From assembly GCA_005656395.1 (NCBI GenBank), contig SRSI01000071.1:372001-436000 (forward strand): a DNA stretch of 64,000 bases. The letters run 5' to 3'. The notes beneath the pieces are model-generated. The model was not told where the DNA came from and ran no database searches. It saw only the letters and a program-made list of their open reading frames with translations. Shown here piece after piece: positions 1 through 12,700 of this stretch. How positions within the stretch are numbered: the first letter of the stretch is position 1; every line of letters begins with the position of its first letter. A program made the translations under genes and the position numbers. This stretch comes from Strongyloides papillosus (lineage: Eukaryota > Nematoda > Chromadorea > Rhabditida > Strongyloididae).

Positions 1-2
1 CT

Positions 3-83
3 CCTAACGACGAACTAGAAGAAAAGACACCTAACGTATCATCAATAATTTGGGCACTGGCAAAAAAGATTTTCCAACATTAA
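3..83 (+). CDS. 3' end of an unidentified gene (partial)
   Basis: The first 80 bases are clearly richer in G+C than the flanking DNA and keep one open frame of 26 codons, starting PNDELEEKTPNVSS and ending WALAKKIFQH, before a TAA at 81-83. This looks like the last exon of a gene entering from the left. The fragment is too short for a family call. The region after the stop falls at once to intergenic composition. An overlapping minus-strand frame (42-230) is low-complexity Phe/Ile-rich and was not accepted. Confidence 0.45.
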   Translation, partial: PNDELEEKTPNVSSIIWALAKKIFQH

Positions 84-1286
84 TAAAATTGATAGTAAAA
101 AAAAACATAAAAAGTACCTGATTTTGAAATGTAAAATTTCGAAAAATGTTATAAAAAAAGAACATTCTAACAAAACAATATCAATTTTAACAACAAAGAT
201 TAGTCTCTTCACGAAATACATATAAATCATAATCTATTTTCAATTAATTGCCCTTTTCTTTCCAACATTCGTTATATATGAGTATTATATGTTTATCTAT
301 GCATATTTTGTACTAATGTAATGATAGTATGTTAATTAGCAAATTTTTTTATGTTAAAATAAATTTTTTGTTATGATGATTAAGATGATACATTGTAACT
401 ATGAATATAAATGTTTTAATAAAATAACATAATTAAAGTTAGCAAAGGAATATATTGTATTGTAAATAAATAAAATTCTTTTCAGTTATAAAAAAACAAA
501 GATCTTTCTACTTTTGATATGTTAAGATCATTTATATATTCTATCTTTTTGTAGTTTTGAAATCGTAATTATTTTGTTTTTACATCTTTTTTTATTTTAA
601 ACATGTATATTATATAATCTCCCTTTTGAAGGATTAAAAATTTTATATATATATTTTTTTTTCAAATGATAATTACTTTTAATAAATCTAAAGAAGTACT
701 TGTCATAAATTATTATCATATAAAGGGGTAAAAAATTTTTAAAACAGAATCTTTTTAAATTAACAAAAAGATAGTGTAAGAAGAAAAAAAACATTTTTCT
801 TATGGTAATTTTAGTTATTTTATCTCTTATGTATATTATATCACTCATCATGTTACAACAAACAATATTGAGGATTGATATTGGTAATACCATGAGAAGG
901 TGTAAAAAAAATTGATGAATAGTCATAAAAATTGGATTGTCTCTTCTCATAAATCGCTCATTTTCAGTTAGTTTAAGTATATTTAAAATTGCCTTTTCTA
1001 AGAGGGGTCTTAATAATTATTTTATTATATTCATAGAATACTCATATATATCTATATATTTGTACATACATTTTTTTTAAATTTTATTTTTTTTGATTGA
1101 GAAAGTTTTTTTTTCAGATAGTTCAACATAAAAATAATGGTGAAAAGTTTACCTAGAGATTTTTATATTCTCTTTCTACTTTATTTTAAATTTTATGTTT
1201 CTTAACTTTGTATCTATTATTTTTTACTATGACTTAAAGGATTTTAATTTTAAACATATTTTTAGATTTTATCCTTCTTAAAAAGT
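84..1286. other. Intergenic, AT-rich
   Basis: No supported gene. A minus-strand frame at 597-950 is made of Phe/Ile/Lys-rich filler typical of random AT-rich DNA. The stretch before 1287 ends in a T-rich tract and TTTTTAG (AG at 1264-1265), which could be the trans-splice acceptor of the next gene. Confidence 0.6.
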
Positions 1287-2106
1287 ATGAATACAATGAA
1301 AGAGAGAAGAAGGAGTAAAGAAATTTCCTCAAAAAAGATGGCATTTGTAGAGGGAAATTTAAAAGAGAGTAGGGAAAAAAATAAATTTTATCCTATTGAG
1401 GAGGATGATTATGAAGATATGGCTATTGGAGATAGTAGAATATATCATAAATCCTCTAAAAATTTTAAAAATAACCATGACATTGTGCCAATTGATGTTA
1501 TTAATGGTTTGGAAATCATTGAGGAAGTTGACGAGAAGGAGGATAATTCAGAGGAAGTCTCAAATGGTGATTCCGATTGTGATATCGTTGAACTTTATCA
1601 TTCATGTGAAAAAAAAAGTACTGACCATAGGTATACCAATGGTAATCGTTTTATTATTGCTTGTGTTGATGGGGAACCATTTACAAGACGAACATATGAT
1701 TGTGATGAAGATCCACACACTAATGATAAAATAAATCTCATTAAAAATAATGAAAATAACTCAGAGAATGATAATTCACATATCTTTTATGGTGTTCAGT
1801 ATAACAATGAGACATTCTTGCAAATATCATCAGAAGAACCATTACAAGACAAATCTTCAAAAGTAATATCAAAGAAAAAAAATGATCAAAGAAAAGGATT
1901 TCTAAGAGGGTAAGTAACTATTAAAAAAAGAATAATAAAAATAAATACATATAATAATTTTAAATTATTTTATTTCAAGTATCTTTCAATCATCCTTCTT
2001 AAAATGTTTTGGTATAAGAAGCCAACAAAGATCAATAAATCGTGCAATTATTCCCCAACAAAATACAATTTTTGAGGATGAAAACCAAACAATGACATCT
2101 ATTTAA
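1287..2106 (+). CDS. Uncharacterised acidic protein, two exons
   Basis: Exon 1 is 1287-1909 and exon 2 is 1980-2106; the 70-bp intron has GTAAGT and TTTCAAG ends. Joined, they give 249 residues and a TAA at 2104-2106. Unspliced reading stops three codons into the intron, so the second exon is needed. The protein has no signal peptide or membrane segment. The N-terminus is basic (MNTMKERRRSKEISSKK). Residues about 35-95 are rich in Asp/Glu (for example VDEKEDNSEEVSNGDSD), and the tail is Gln/Arg-rich. A middle section (NRFIIACVDGEPF, IFYGVQYNNETFLQI) looks folded. The ATG lies 21 bases after a T-rich AG that fits trans-splicing. No family recognised. It is probably an intracellular, nematode-restricted protein. 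Confidence 0.75.
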
Positions 2107-2875
2107 AGGAAAAGAATTATTTTTTTTACTGCACTTTTTTAACGTTATATATTGTCTCAACAATTTTCACAATTTTTTTAACCTGCTGCACTTCTGTTAT
2201 ATTTCATTCTCATCATAAAATTTTAATTTCCTCTTATTATTTTTATCATAAAATTTGTACTTCAACTTTTTTATATGATATGTTTAACGTTTTAATTATG
2301 TTAAATAAAAGCCATTAATATGTGTGTTGTAAAATAATAGTAACAGAAAAAAATGCAAAACCTTTTTTAAGAATTAAATGGGAAAATAAAAATATGGATG
2401 GGAGAAGTGTTGAAAATGATACAATAGTAATAAATGGTAAGCATATAAATTGATGCTTTAGTTAAGCTACATTTTGTATTTTTCTTATTTACGTCTTAAC
2501 CATATAATTTAACGATACCGCCAAAAAACGCCACTTCTTTTTAACCTTGTAATAATCGTCATTTTACCCTTATTTAATTTTTTTATTTTAAATTGGTAAA
2601 AAAAATCAACAAAATGTGGGAAAAACATATGGTTATAAAGGGGTAAATTTATTATAACATCTTTGCAAATAATTTTCATTCCTTCCCTTCTCCAATAACT
2701 CATATTTTTGTACTTTCCATAAAATTTTGAAAAATAACAATTTTTGTATAGTTTAATTGATAAAAATGAAACTATGACTTTTCCGAGTTACACATAATAA
2801 TGTATTAAAAAAAGGGAAGTAAAAAATTTTTTTTTAAAAAGCAATAACGAACTATGATGTTTATAATGTTATTAG
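2107..2875. other. Intergenic between converging genes
   Basis: Holds the 3' flanks of the plus-strand gene ending at 2106 and the minus-strand gene ending at 2876. The only open frame (2509-2703, minus) is low complexity and has no splice partner. No other structure seen. Confidence 0.6.
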
Positions 2876-4439
2876 TTAATTTGTTGTAATGTTGAAGTAA
2901 TTCTTATCACTTATTGGCATTTTTTTTAAATCACCAGATGGATGAATAATACTTCCTCTTCTTGATTCAGTTCCTATAACTCTTTTTATTACACTAAAGC
3001 GTAAATGTGGTATCCCACTTGTAAATACATGATGACATCCACAGTCACAACATATAAGTGTCTTATTATTTTTTATATTAAAGTCATAATTTTTGTCATC
3101 TTTACATCCTTCTTTCTTACAAACTCTAATACTGTCCATACGATTAATATGTGTACTTTTATTATCCAATGAATTATCCATAATTTTATCATGGTAATGG
3201 ATATCATTATTAAAAATACTTATTGATTCTCTTGGTGTTGGATTGGGAGATTTTGGTGCTAATGTCTTTTTTTTATGGATCCTTCCATGGACATTACCAC
3301 TATATGTTTTTGATTTTATTGTATATGGTGTAAGTGGATTTGGATTTGGTGTTGGTTCTATTGGTTTTTTTAATGAATATTCCTTAATTTCGTATTTCCT
3401 CGGTTTTTGATGGATAACTGATAAAACACTTGATGGACGGGTACTAAGTGGAGTTTGTAATTTAACATTCATTGGATTAACAACATGTCTTGAAGAATGA
3501 ACAAGAAAATGAGCTGAGTTTCTTCCACTTGTTATATTATCAATAAAATCTGATGCAACAGATTCAGAGTCATCCTCTGGTTCATCAGGTAAATGTGCAA
3601 GTTCCTCCTCAATTGATATATCAGAGTATGCCTTTTCATATTTATTTCTAAAGTGAATTTCTTCTCTTAATTGTTCTGCTAACTCTTTAACTCTTTCATT
3701 ATGAACAATATCTCTAATTTTATGACTATGTCCATTTCTGTATCCACCAATGACTGTTGATGGTCTAGTTGAGGCTGGAGATTTAAGATCTCTCTGAACA
3801 AATTGTCTTGGTAGTAGCGTTCTTTCTGAGATAACTGACTTGAAATCCTCAACAATTGGAGTTCTTTCACCATCAGTTAATGTACCTTCAGAGAATTGAT
3901 CAATTGATTTGTGGTGATGTATATTATCAAAATCACTTTTAATGGATTGCGATAGTGAGGAGGAAACGGAAGATAGTAGGGATTCAGTACGAGATTTGTG
4001 ATAATCTTTAGATGGGGGATTTCCATAATGAGATATGGAATGTTCATGGTGATGGTGCTCACGATGATTTTTTTTATCATGATGATAGTTATCATAATGG
4101 CTCATTTTATCAGTAATCTCATCATGCTGAGAACGATTACTATTATTATGATGGTGGTGATGATAATTATTATTATCATTAGTAACATTATACATAGCTC
4201 TCCTTTCAAAATTATTTCTTTCACTTAAAGCTTCAAATAAATCTTTTTCATTTGATGAATTGACAACTTTCGAAGATGTTACATTTTCGACATAACTTTT
4301 TTTTTCAATTACTGTTTCATTTTTGTGTTCAAAATGATGTTTTCCTTTACCTTCGTCACCAAAAACCATTGATAAAATATCTTTAAAAAATGTTATAATA
4401 ATAAAAAAGTATTTTTCAAAACTTACCATTAGAAGTCAT
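2876..4439 (-). CDS. Uncharacterised His-rich protein with C-terminal Cys cluster
   Basis: The start was set by a tiny first exon, 4439-4427 (MTSN plus one base). A 46-bp intron with GTAAGT and TTTTAAAG ends follows, then exon 2 at 4380-2876, giving 505 residues in frame. Reading straight through the intron instead gives a hydrophobic leader (MVSFEKYFFIIITFF), which is probably an artefact. An Asn/His-rich tract with runs of five His lies near residues 75-110. A related segment occurs twice (SPASTRPSTVIGG and TPLSTRPSSVLSV). The middle is acidic. The C-terminus holds CKKEGC (about 425-430) and CCDCGCHH (about 448-455), which could bind a metal ion. Family not recognised; mostly disordered apart from the Cys/His cluster. 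Confidence 0.7.
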
Positions 4440-4848
4440 TCTAAATTATATATGAAATTATTTTCTAAAAATACTCAAATTATAATCAACGAAATATAAA
4501 ACAATAATGATGAAATGAAATTTATAATTATTAATTTTAAATCATGAAACAATCTTTATTCTTTGGCCTGATAAGAATGAAAAAAAAAGTTTTTGATAGG
4601 AGTAGATAAATTTCTACTTTCACCACTATCATAATATATAAAATATAATTTTGATAATATAAAAACCCTTTTTAATATAAAGATGTTGAACTTTTATGTA
4701 AAAGTTTGCATAAGATATATAATCATATAATATTATTCAAAATGTATATATAAATTTAGATTGATAAGAAAAATTTTTTAGTATTTATACTTGATGAGTA
4801 ATTTTTAATGTTTCCCGAAGATTATAAAATTCGTGATATGTTAGTATT
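4440..4848. other. Intergenic
   Basis: About 400 bases of AT-rich DNA between two minus-strand genes. It is the upstream region of the His-rich gene and the 3' flank of the secreted Gly/Asn-rich gene. TAATTTAG on the minus strand just before the ATG at 4439 is a possible trans-splice acceptor. No other signal seen. Confidence 0.5.
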
Positions 4849-5804
4849 TTAAAGCATTCGTTTCCTTGCTAGTATATCTTTATCATCAATAAACACTAAA
4901 CCTTCAGGTGCTGGTGGACCTCTTCTTTTTTTATTCCTTTTACGTGGATGTGTTTCTTTGTTTACTTCTAAAAGTGATATATATATAATTAGTTTATCAT
5001 ACAAGATTTTTATGTTTATAAATATAAAAAGTTTATTTATATACCTTCACCTGGGCCGTCAATATTTGATGATGTTTGTATGAGATCTTTATCTTCTGTG
5101 TTAGGTTGTGTATCAGTAGAAGTACCTATCATTGTACTACTAACATTCTCTTCATCAACAAGGTAATCATAATCGGTATTAGTTTTAGTTGTTGTTGTTG
5201 TAATAGCATTTTCAGGTGTTGTTTTAATTTCTTCTGGTACAAGTGTTGGGAATAGTTTACTATTCTCTTTATCTTCTTCATCAAATTTTTTCCCTAACTC
5301 AGGTGGAATTGTTAATGATTTTTCTGTTGTCGTAACTTGAGAGATACCAGAAACCGAATTACCACCGATACCAGGTACGAGACCAGGTGTAACAGGTGGT
5401 GGGGATAATTTTTGGAAGAAGTGTCCAATATTATTAATGAATGTATTTAGTTGACCGGCTGGATCTAATGGATTAACTGGTTGATTACCAAAATTTAACA
5501 TGCTACCTAGATTTAAACCTTTATTTTGGTCAATATTTATTCCAGAGTTTGTACCAACTCTTTCACCACCAAATAAACCACCTTGATTTCCCGTTACACC
5601 AAATCTTCCCTCACCTGCGTTTACTTTGAAACCATTATCACCACCAAAGCCAAATAGATTAGCAAATTGATTGAAACCGAATTCTACATCTCCTGTTCCA
5701 GGATTACGTCCTAAATTGATGGAGCCAAAATTTATTTGTCCTTTTATCAATTTAATTATGTATAAAAAAATAATAATTGTACCTTTTATTGATAACATTA
5801 TCAA
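4849..5804 (-). CDS. Secreted Gly/Asn-rich protein with basic tail
   Basis: Exon 1 is 5804-5045 and exon 2 is 4967-4849, with a 77-bp intron (GTATAT..TTTTAG). Together they give 292 residues and a TAA at 4849-4851. The first 22 residues (MIMLSIKGTIIIFLYIIKLI) look like a signal peptide. The next 100 residues are rich in Gly, Asn and Phe (FGSINLGRNPG, LFGFGGDNGF, GGLFGGERVG). A Pro-rich stretch (SPPPVTPGLVPGIGG) and a Thr-rich segment follow, then exon 2 adds a basic tail (HPRKRNKKRRG). The composition suggests an extracellular or cuticle-associated protein. Family not recognised. The Gly-rich style resembles the secreted gene at 47.5-48.7 kb. Confidence 0.75.
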
Positions 5805-7656
5805 TAATTAGTATTATGTGAATGTAATATTTTTTGGCTTCAAAATAGATAGCAATTAAATTAATCGAAATTTTTAACTAGGATCAAAATTTTTTAGAAA
5901 TACTTCTATAAGATTAATTTGATAAGAAAGTTGTATATTATGAAATATAATTACTAAAAATAGAAAATAAACATATATATAACAATCATAATATTTAATA
6001 AATTACTAGTTTAATTAAAATTAACAGAATTTACATTTTAGGAGTTCTTGGACGTAGATTTAATCAAAGATTAAAATTGTAATGGATATTACTCTAAACA
6101 AAATGTAACCGGTATTTTGTAAGTACACATAATATTTACAAACATTTAAAATGGTAAAATTACAATAAATAAAGAAAATCTATAGCTATTATAACTTAAA
6201 GATATATATGTATTAAATTAAATAGAAAAATAATACAAAATTTGATGTTACATTAAATTGACAAATATGAAAAATATAGTAAATATATAATTTTATAACT
6301 ATTACTTGAGAGATAAACGTTGTTTCCATTTACTTTAAAAATATGATATATACATTCTGCTTTTAAAAAAGATTCCTGTTTTGAGAGATACTTTGAATGA
6401 TTAAAGGAAATGAGTCATATAAAAAGGAAATTAAATTAAGGTATAAAAAAATGGAGTATATGACCACTTCATAAAGAGTAGAATATAAGATTTATCTAAC
6501 CTTTAATGAATAATTAAAATTTTATTTGTTGAAAAGAAAAAAAGTTGGAGAGGAACAAAAAAGAACCTTGTTTATTTAAACGTGATATATTATAAATTTT
6601 TATAGTTATAGTGATTAAAGAATGTTTTTAAGGTTAATCATTTGACTTTAACCTTGCAACTGATTAATATGTATATCATGTATTTCATTTTTTCCATATC
6701 AATGATATTCAAGAATTTTTAACTTTTTTTAGTAAATATTCCATACTCAAATTTTTGAATTAAAAATAACTAGTTTATCTGATGTGTCACTACAAACAAA
6801 TTGTATCATATAGTAATTATTTTATTTATGCTTTATAAATACAACAAGTTAACTGATACATTACAAAACTTCAAAGCTTCCTTTTTTTCTCCACTCTCTT
6901 ATGTTATTAAATGATTTGCTAAAACAAAAAATGTTCCCTCGAGCATAATGTTCCTATTTTGCAATGAGATATAAATAAAGTGTATCAATATCTTATTTTA
7001 TTCTGTTTTGTTATATACATTCATCTAGTAAGGATATTTTTTTAAAACGTATATTAAGCAAGATACTACATTTTATAAATAAAAAAGTTAAAATATAAAG
7101 TACCTTCGTGTGTTTTTATCTACAACTGGTGTAGTAGTCATGAAAGATTAATATTATCATTATCACTCCATTACACAGAATATTTTATGCTATGGCAATA
7201 AGAGATAAAATGGTCATTTGACATTGTTGATAAAACCATGTGTTCTATCTGATTCTACTTTTATTTTTTCCTCCTTCTGGCTATTACTATTACAAATATT
7301 GTTTATAGTAAGTGCATTTAATGAAAGAAAATAAAAGTTTGCAGCTGCTGATAATGAAATGAGAAGCTGAGTTAAAATTTAAGTAATAACAATAAGAGAT
7401 ATTTTATAAATTTTATTATATTTCAACCCGAAAGATGAAAATAAGATGTATGTAATTTTTAGTCAAAAAAATATAAAAAGGAGGATAATTAATTGCGTTA
7501 TTTTGTAGTTGAATCATATTCTTCTCTGTACACCAGGAAATTTTGTTTTTTAAAAAAGTTTACAAATACCAATTGTATGTAAAAAGATCTGAGAAATTTT
7601 GAAAGCTTTGTAGTTATGAATAAAAAACGTATATTTCTTTTTATGTTTAAAAAATT
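5805..7656. other. Intergenic, 1.85 kb
   Basis: AT-rich DNA with no open frame worth calling. It contains the upstream region of the secreted gene at 5804 and the 3' flank of the HLH gene ending at 7657. A CAGCTG E-box lies near 7342. No repeats or RNA genes seen. Confidence 0.55.
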
Positions 7657-8013
7657 TTAATTAAAACTGGTTGCGAGTACCTTTGCAAGATCAGATGCCT
7701 CACTTTCCATTACATTGGTTGTTGTGTCATAATCCTCAGAAAGTTGTTTTTTTAGAGAAGCTATATAATCAATGACTGCCTAAAATGTTTTGAAAATTAA
7801 ATATTGATATTAAATATTACTATTTTAACTTACTTGCATGACTTCAAGTTGACTACAATCATTGCTCGATCCAACAAGATTTTTTAAAATTTCAATAGTT
7901 TTTTTTTTCTCCTTCTTTTCATTTGAATTTTTTTTAATCTTATTCCCAACCTTTTTTGATGTCTTTTTTAAATTTGATTTCTCACGAATAGTTGTAAAAG
8001 TTGATGGCTTCAT
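7657..8013 (-). CDS. Id/Emc-like helix-loop-helix protein, 100 aa
   Basis: Exon 1 is 8013-7834 and exon 2 is 7779-7657, joined in phase 0 across a 54-bp intron (GTAAGT..TTTTAG). The product has 100 residues. Residues about 37-48 (KKTIEILKNLVG) and 55-74 (QLEVMQAVIDYIASLKKQL) fit helix 1 and helix 2 of an HLH domain. The second helix closely follows the Id/Emc pattern (EVMQ-VIDYI-L). The segment before helix 1 is a plain Lys/Glu run with no E-x-x-R DNA-contact signature, so the protein probably dimerises without binding DNA and would inhibit bHLH partners in the nucleus. A second HLH gene lies 7.4 kb upstream on the same strand. Function is inferred from the domain only; the exact family needs a phylogeny. 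Confidence 0.72.
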
Positions 8014-8169
8014 TTTTATGATTATTTTTTTCTTAACATATAATAGAATAATTAAATAGTTTATAAAAATTAAATATTAATTTTAGATGATGTGAGATAA
8101 ATAATAATGAATGAACAAGTATGACCCTCGTTATTATTTATATATATAAATTGTATGTCAATGAAAAAG

Positions 8170-8196
8170 GGTGTGTGTGTATGTATGTATATGTGT
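8170..8196. repeat. GT/ATGT microsatellite
   Basis: A short run of GT units passes into ATGT units, about 150 bases upstream of the HLH start codon at 8013. It is only a simple repeat. Confidence 0.7.
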
Positions 8197-8213
8197 TGAG
8201 CAGACTTTTCCTG

Positions 8214-9734
8214 CAGATGGTCATTCCTATTTTCTCATGATTACGGAATATTTACACAAAAAAATGGAACGCCTTCCTTTGACTCGTCATTAATTGTCAC
8301 CTTTCTGTTGATGGGAAGTATGCTTCTATCAACCTGTAGACGGTACTTAAGTATCTTAGGGAAATTTTCATAAAAGTATTAAAAAGATCCGCTGATATGA
8401 TAAAAAGAAATATTTTATCTAGTATTTATAAGGGAAAACTCCGCTTGAGAACATAAGGTATCTTAAAAGCTGTATTGTGAGAAATTAGAAATGCATTGTA
8501 ATAGTGGAATGTCAATAGATAGGAGTGTAATAAAAAATCGATCTGTAAACTTTTATAAATGTTAAAAAATACATCTATCATCTCTCTGTTGTTATTTTAC
8601 AATTTATTCTCCTATTATCAGTATCATTTAAAATATTATAAACATTTATCATTTAAATTCAATTTTATTTCAATTATTAATACCATTCTTGTTTAATAAT
8701 AATTCATATGGTAAACAGATGCACAACAACAAAACCTTACAACATACGTTTTTTTTCTTTTCAATTATAAAGTTATATATGTAAGCATCTGTAGCAGCTT
8801 TTCATCTGTTCCAAGCAGATTACAAATATATAATGGTGACAGCGAAAAAAATCTTAAAATACAGCCGTTACCTTTTTGAAAGGAGATAGTGGAACTACAT
8901 AGACACATGTCTTTTTCCTCTGTTAAATTGTAACCGGCCAATTGTTAAAATATTGGCCATTTGTTTTTGAGAGAAAACATTTGCTCCATAATTTTATATG
9001 CTAACTCTTTAACATCTAAACAGATTTTCAAATGGTTAAAAGTATGGATAAATATAAGTTAACTTTTCAATTTACCATCTCTTTTTTCGGAAACCATTTG
9101 GTGTTCCTAATTGGAAGGTTAGTATTTTGATGAAAACAGATGGAGTGAACGGATACATGTGTTCTGTTAACTGGCTAATTACCAGACTTTGATGTGAAAT
9201 CACTGATGAGATATATAAAATTTAGACACACAAAAGAAAGATGTCTGTTTATGGTCTTTACAATACCAATAATTAACAATTACCATAATGTCCCCAGGTT
9301 CTTGGGATTTGAAAATATATATAAAAAGTAACTTTATAATTATCATATGTTTATATCAACATATTAATTTAATCGTATTTCTCACTTCACTTCAACTACC
9401 ATTAATTTGCCATATTTTTAATTTGATGATGTAATAGTAAAACAACAATCTCTAAATATAATTTTCCGGAAGACTTCTGGAACAGCTGAAGAGATATGAT
9501 TATTATGGTTTTTGTTGAAGTTTATTAAGGATAAAGTTATAATAATGTCGTATCTTTTTGGACCCATAGAACATTATGTTCATATTATACGTAATAGTTA
9601 CACAAATGTTACAACAAATTAAGACATATGCATGTCAATTTTTCTAGCTTATGTCTTCTTATTACGCCCTCAATTGTTTCCCTCTCTATTAACTTCTGTA
9701 AGGACATCTTGAAGATTAACTTATGTTACAGATG
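8214..9734. promoter_or_regulatory. Cluster of six CAGATG E-boxes upstream of HLH gene
   Basis: CAGATG occurs at 8214, 8716, 9137 and 9729, and its complement CATCTG at 8786 and 8803. With about 22-25% G+C, chance would give roughly 0.2-0.4 matches in 1.5 kb on both strands. CAGATG is a class of E-box bound by bHLH heterodimers. Placement 0.2-1.7 kb upstream of an HLH-inhibitor gene suggests control by bHLH factors. The motif was chosen after looking, so this is suggestive only. Confidence 0.4.
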
Positions 9735-12700
9735 GATTGATTATTGATAAACTGTAAAATCCATATGAATTTTATCTTTTTTATTTAACCTCAAAAATTG
9801 TAATAAAAATCCATTAATATTATTAAAAACATTTTTAAACATGTATGAAAAAAGTATAGCTTGGAGGATATTTAAGTAATGTCTTTTAATAATAGAAAAA
9901 TTCCGTTATATGCGTAATTCAATAGTTTAAATTATTGAATGTGTTATATGAGAAGAAAATTAACTATTTTTCTAAAAATGTGTTAAATGAAACATTATAT
10001 TTTTGTCGCTTGGTAATTGAAACAGGGTTAATTGTTTTAAAATCTTAATAACTGTTGGATTGGAGTAGATTAGGTACAAGGACAATTCAGGAATAATCTC
10101 TTAATCATCAATTTACTTTTAATTATCCCTCAAATCAAATATCATGGCACAGTTTTTTACACTCAATCCTTCTTTAGCTTTTTACATAATTTAGAATACC
10201 ATTAATTTAAGATGACCATAAAATGTCATGGTAAATTATATAATAAATATAAAGAACAAACTTTTTTGATCTCTTTTAATTAATATATCACTCCTAAAAT
10301 GATTACAAAATTAGCATAATAATACTTGTTGTTGTCTATTATAAACATTAGTATAAATAAATTTCCATTAAAATAAATGACATTCTATTTCCTGGTGATT
10401 TACTTCAACAACAATATTGTATAATTTATATTTACATAGTATTAATCAAAAAGATTTTCTCAGTATTTAATGAATATGTAATAAATATTAATTAATTGTA
10501 TATCCATCCCATTTTGCCATTTCCGTCATATTTGATTGAGTCGTGTATGTAAATTTTATTGGATGGTTAATAAGAAAAAAATTAATAATAATAAGACAAT
10601 ATCTATTATAGACTCTTATAATTGTTTGTCCATACATTATAGATACTTAACACATTATTTATTTAAATCAGATACTGAGAAAAAAATAAGGAAGTTGGAA
10701 TCTTTTGTAAGTAGTATTGTAAACTTAAAGATTATTATCATTAAAGTTTACTAAAAGAAAAATACATATAAATGACCTTTTTAATTCTCTATCTTACAAT
10801 AAACAATATGAAGTTAGTTAAAAAAAGGTCTATCTACTCTATGAGTTAATTAAAAATTTTTTTGTCAAAACTCATAAATTTTAGTTACTTATAATAAAAA
10901 AAAGCAGTAATTAATTACATAATAACTATTATAAGAACCACTAAATGAATGTATAGATACATCAAGAAAATGTACATGTTAGGTATAATAATAAAAAGTT
11001 GATTGACACAAAATTCCCCCACAAACCAATCAAAACATTTAATTTAACCTAAAAATCTGTTAGCAGTAAATTAAAACTTCCACTACTAAAAACTTCAATA
11101 TATAATTAACTTAATAAACTTTTTTATATATACCTTTTAAATTACATGTCACTTTTCATAACAATTAAAATTTTAAAAATAATTTATTTTATCCCTTTAG
11201 ATAACTATCTATTACCAATAAAAAATGAATTAGAGAAATGTGTAAAATATCAATACTTTTATAAATGTTGTTGAGTAAAAATAATTTATAACTTTTGAAT
11301 GATTTTGTGTGATTTTTAATTTAACTTTTTTTTATTATAAAATATGTCAAAGGTGAATATTATGTGAACACCTGTGCTGTGAATTTTATAGTACATTAAC
11401 AATAAGATATATTTTTTATTTGACAAAACTTTTGTTATTATCTATATTTTTTACAATTTAAAACACTATTTAGGTCATTTTATGAAGTATTATTTAAGAA
11501 ACATTTTAAAAAAACAAAAATTTGAAAATACTTTAGAAATAAGAAGTGTTGATTGTTTGAATGTCAATAAATTAAGAAAAGTGATTTATATGTATTAAAA
11601 TTTGTCATATAGTTATTAAGCTGATGAGGGAAGATTAATAAAATATTAGATTCTTTTTATTAAGGGTATTTGGATTAATAAAGGTAGATTATTAATTTTT
11701 AAAATAAACACTTATTACCCTTTTTAAGAATACTTTATTAAGAATAATTGAAAAGCTGTAAATATGCTTTTCTTACATATTGACAAGTTCTAGTCACTTA
11801 ACTTGTCTTGTTAATTCACACTCTATCACAGCAAGACGTCATTATTATTTAATTAATTTTATCTTTCAGCAAAAATCATGATTTTAATGCAAGTATATTT
11901 CTAAGTACTTTTATGTAGTATAAATCTCAAATTTAATTAAATAAAGATGTAAAAATTTATTTTTATTGTGAATAAGTTGTTTTAATTGTCATTCAAATCA
12001 CATTTATACGTTTATTTGAAAATAAATTATTAGCAAAGATGTATTAAAAAGAGAAGAATAAAATAAAATTAAGTAAAAAACTGTTGTCGGTAACTTCATT
12101 GAACTCATCCATCTTTTTTATAATTTTTTATTTCCATGTCAAATATCATTCGATATTACTCCCATTAATAGATATTTTATGTAATTTATAAAAATCTTTA
12201 TTACCATTATTGTTATTATTTAACAACAGTCCATCATTCAAAAACGGCATCTTGTTGTTGGGATATTAAAAATGCCGACATTTACTAAAAAAAAGGTAGA
12301 TAGATAAAGGAGTAAGGAGAAGCCGATTATATTTATTGTCACAACATAATAATTGTATCTTCTTTATTAGTAATATAAACATAAACTATGAAACATTTAA
12401 ATGACTTAAGCCGACAGGTTTGTTGAAATATTTTTGTTACGCAATTCCTATATAAGGGGAACATAAATATATAAAAAAAATAACAAAAGGCGTTTATTTA
12501 TTAATGGTGCCTTGTTTGTTTTTATATCTTCTAGATTATAATCTTTTATTTAATTAATGACATTTAATAAAAATAATATTGCATATAATATAAACATTTC
12601 CCTTTTTCTATGATTATAAATTAAAGGTATTTATAAAAAGGAAGGTGGAAAAAAAATTATTGTTAAGATACTCGGTATTTGTAGCAATTTATATAATGTA

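Noticed and set aside
597..950. 117-codon minus-strand frame
   Set aside because: Phe/Ile/Lys-rich translation of AT-rich DNA, with no codon bias, splice partner or motif.
4381..4429. Hydrophobic start MVSFEKYFFIIITFF for the His-rich gene
   Set aside because: It is the translation of an intron with canonical GTAAGT and AAAG ends; splicing to MTSN gives a continuous frame.
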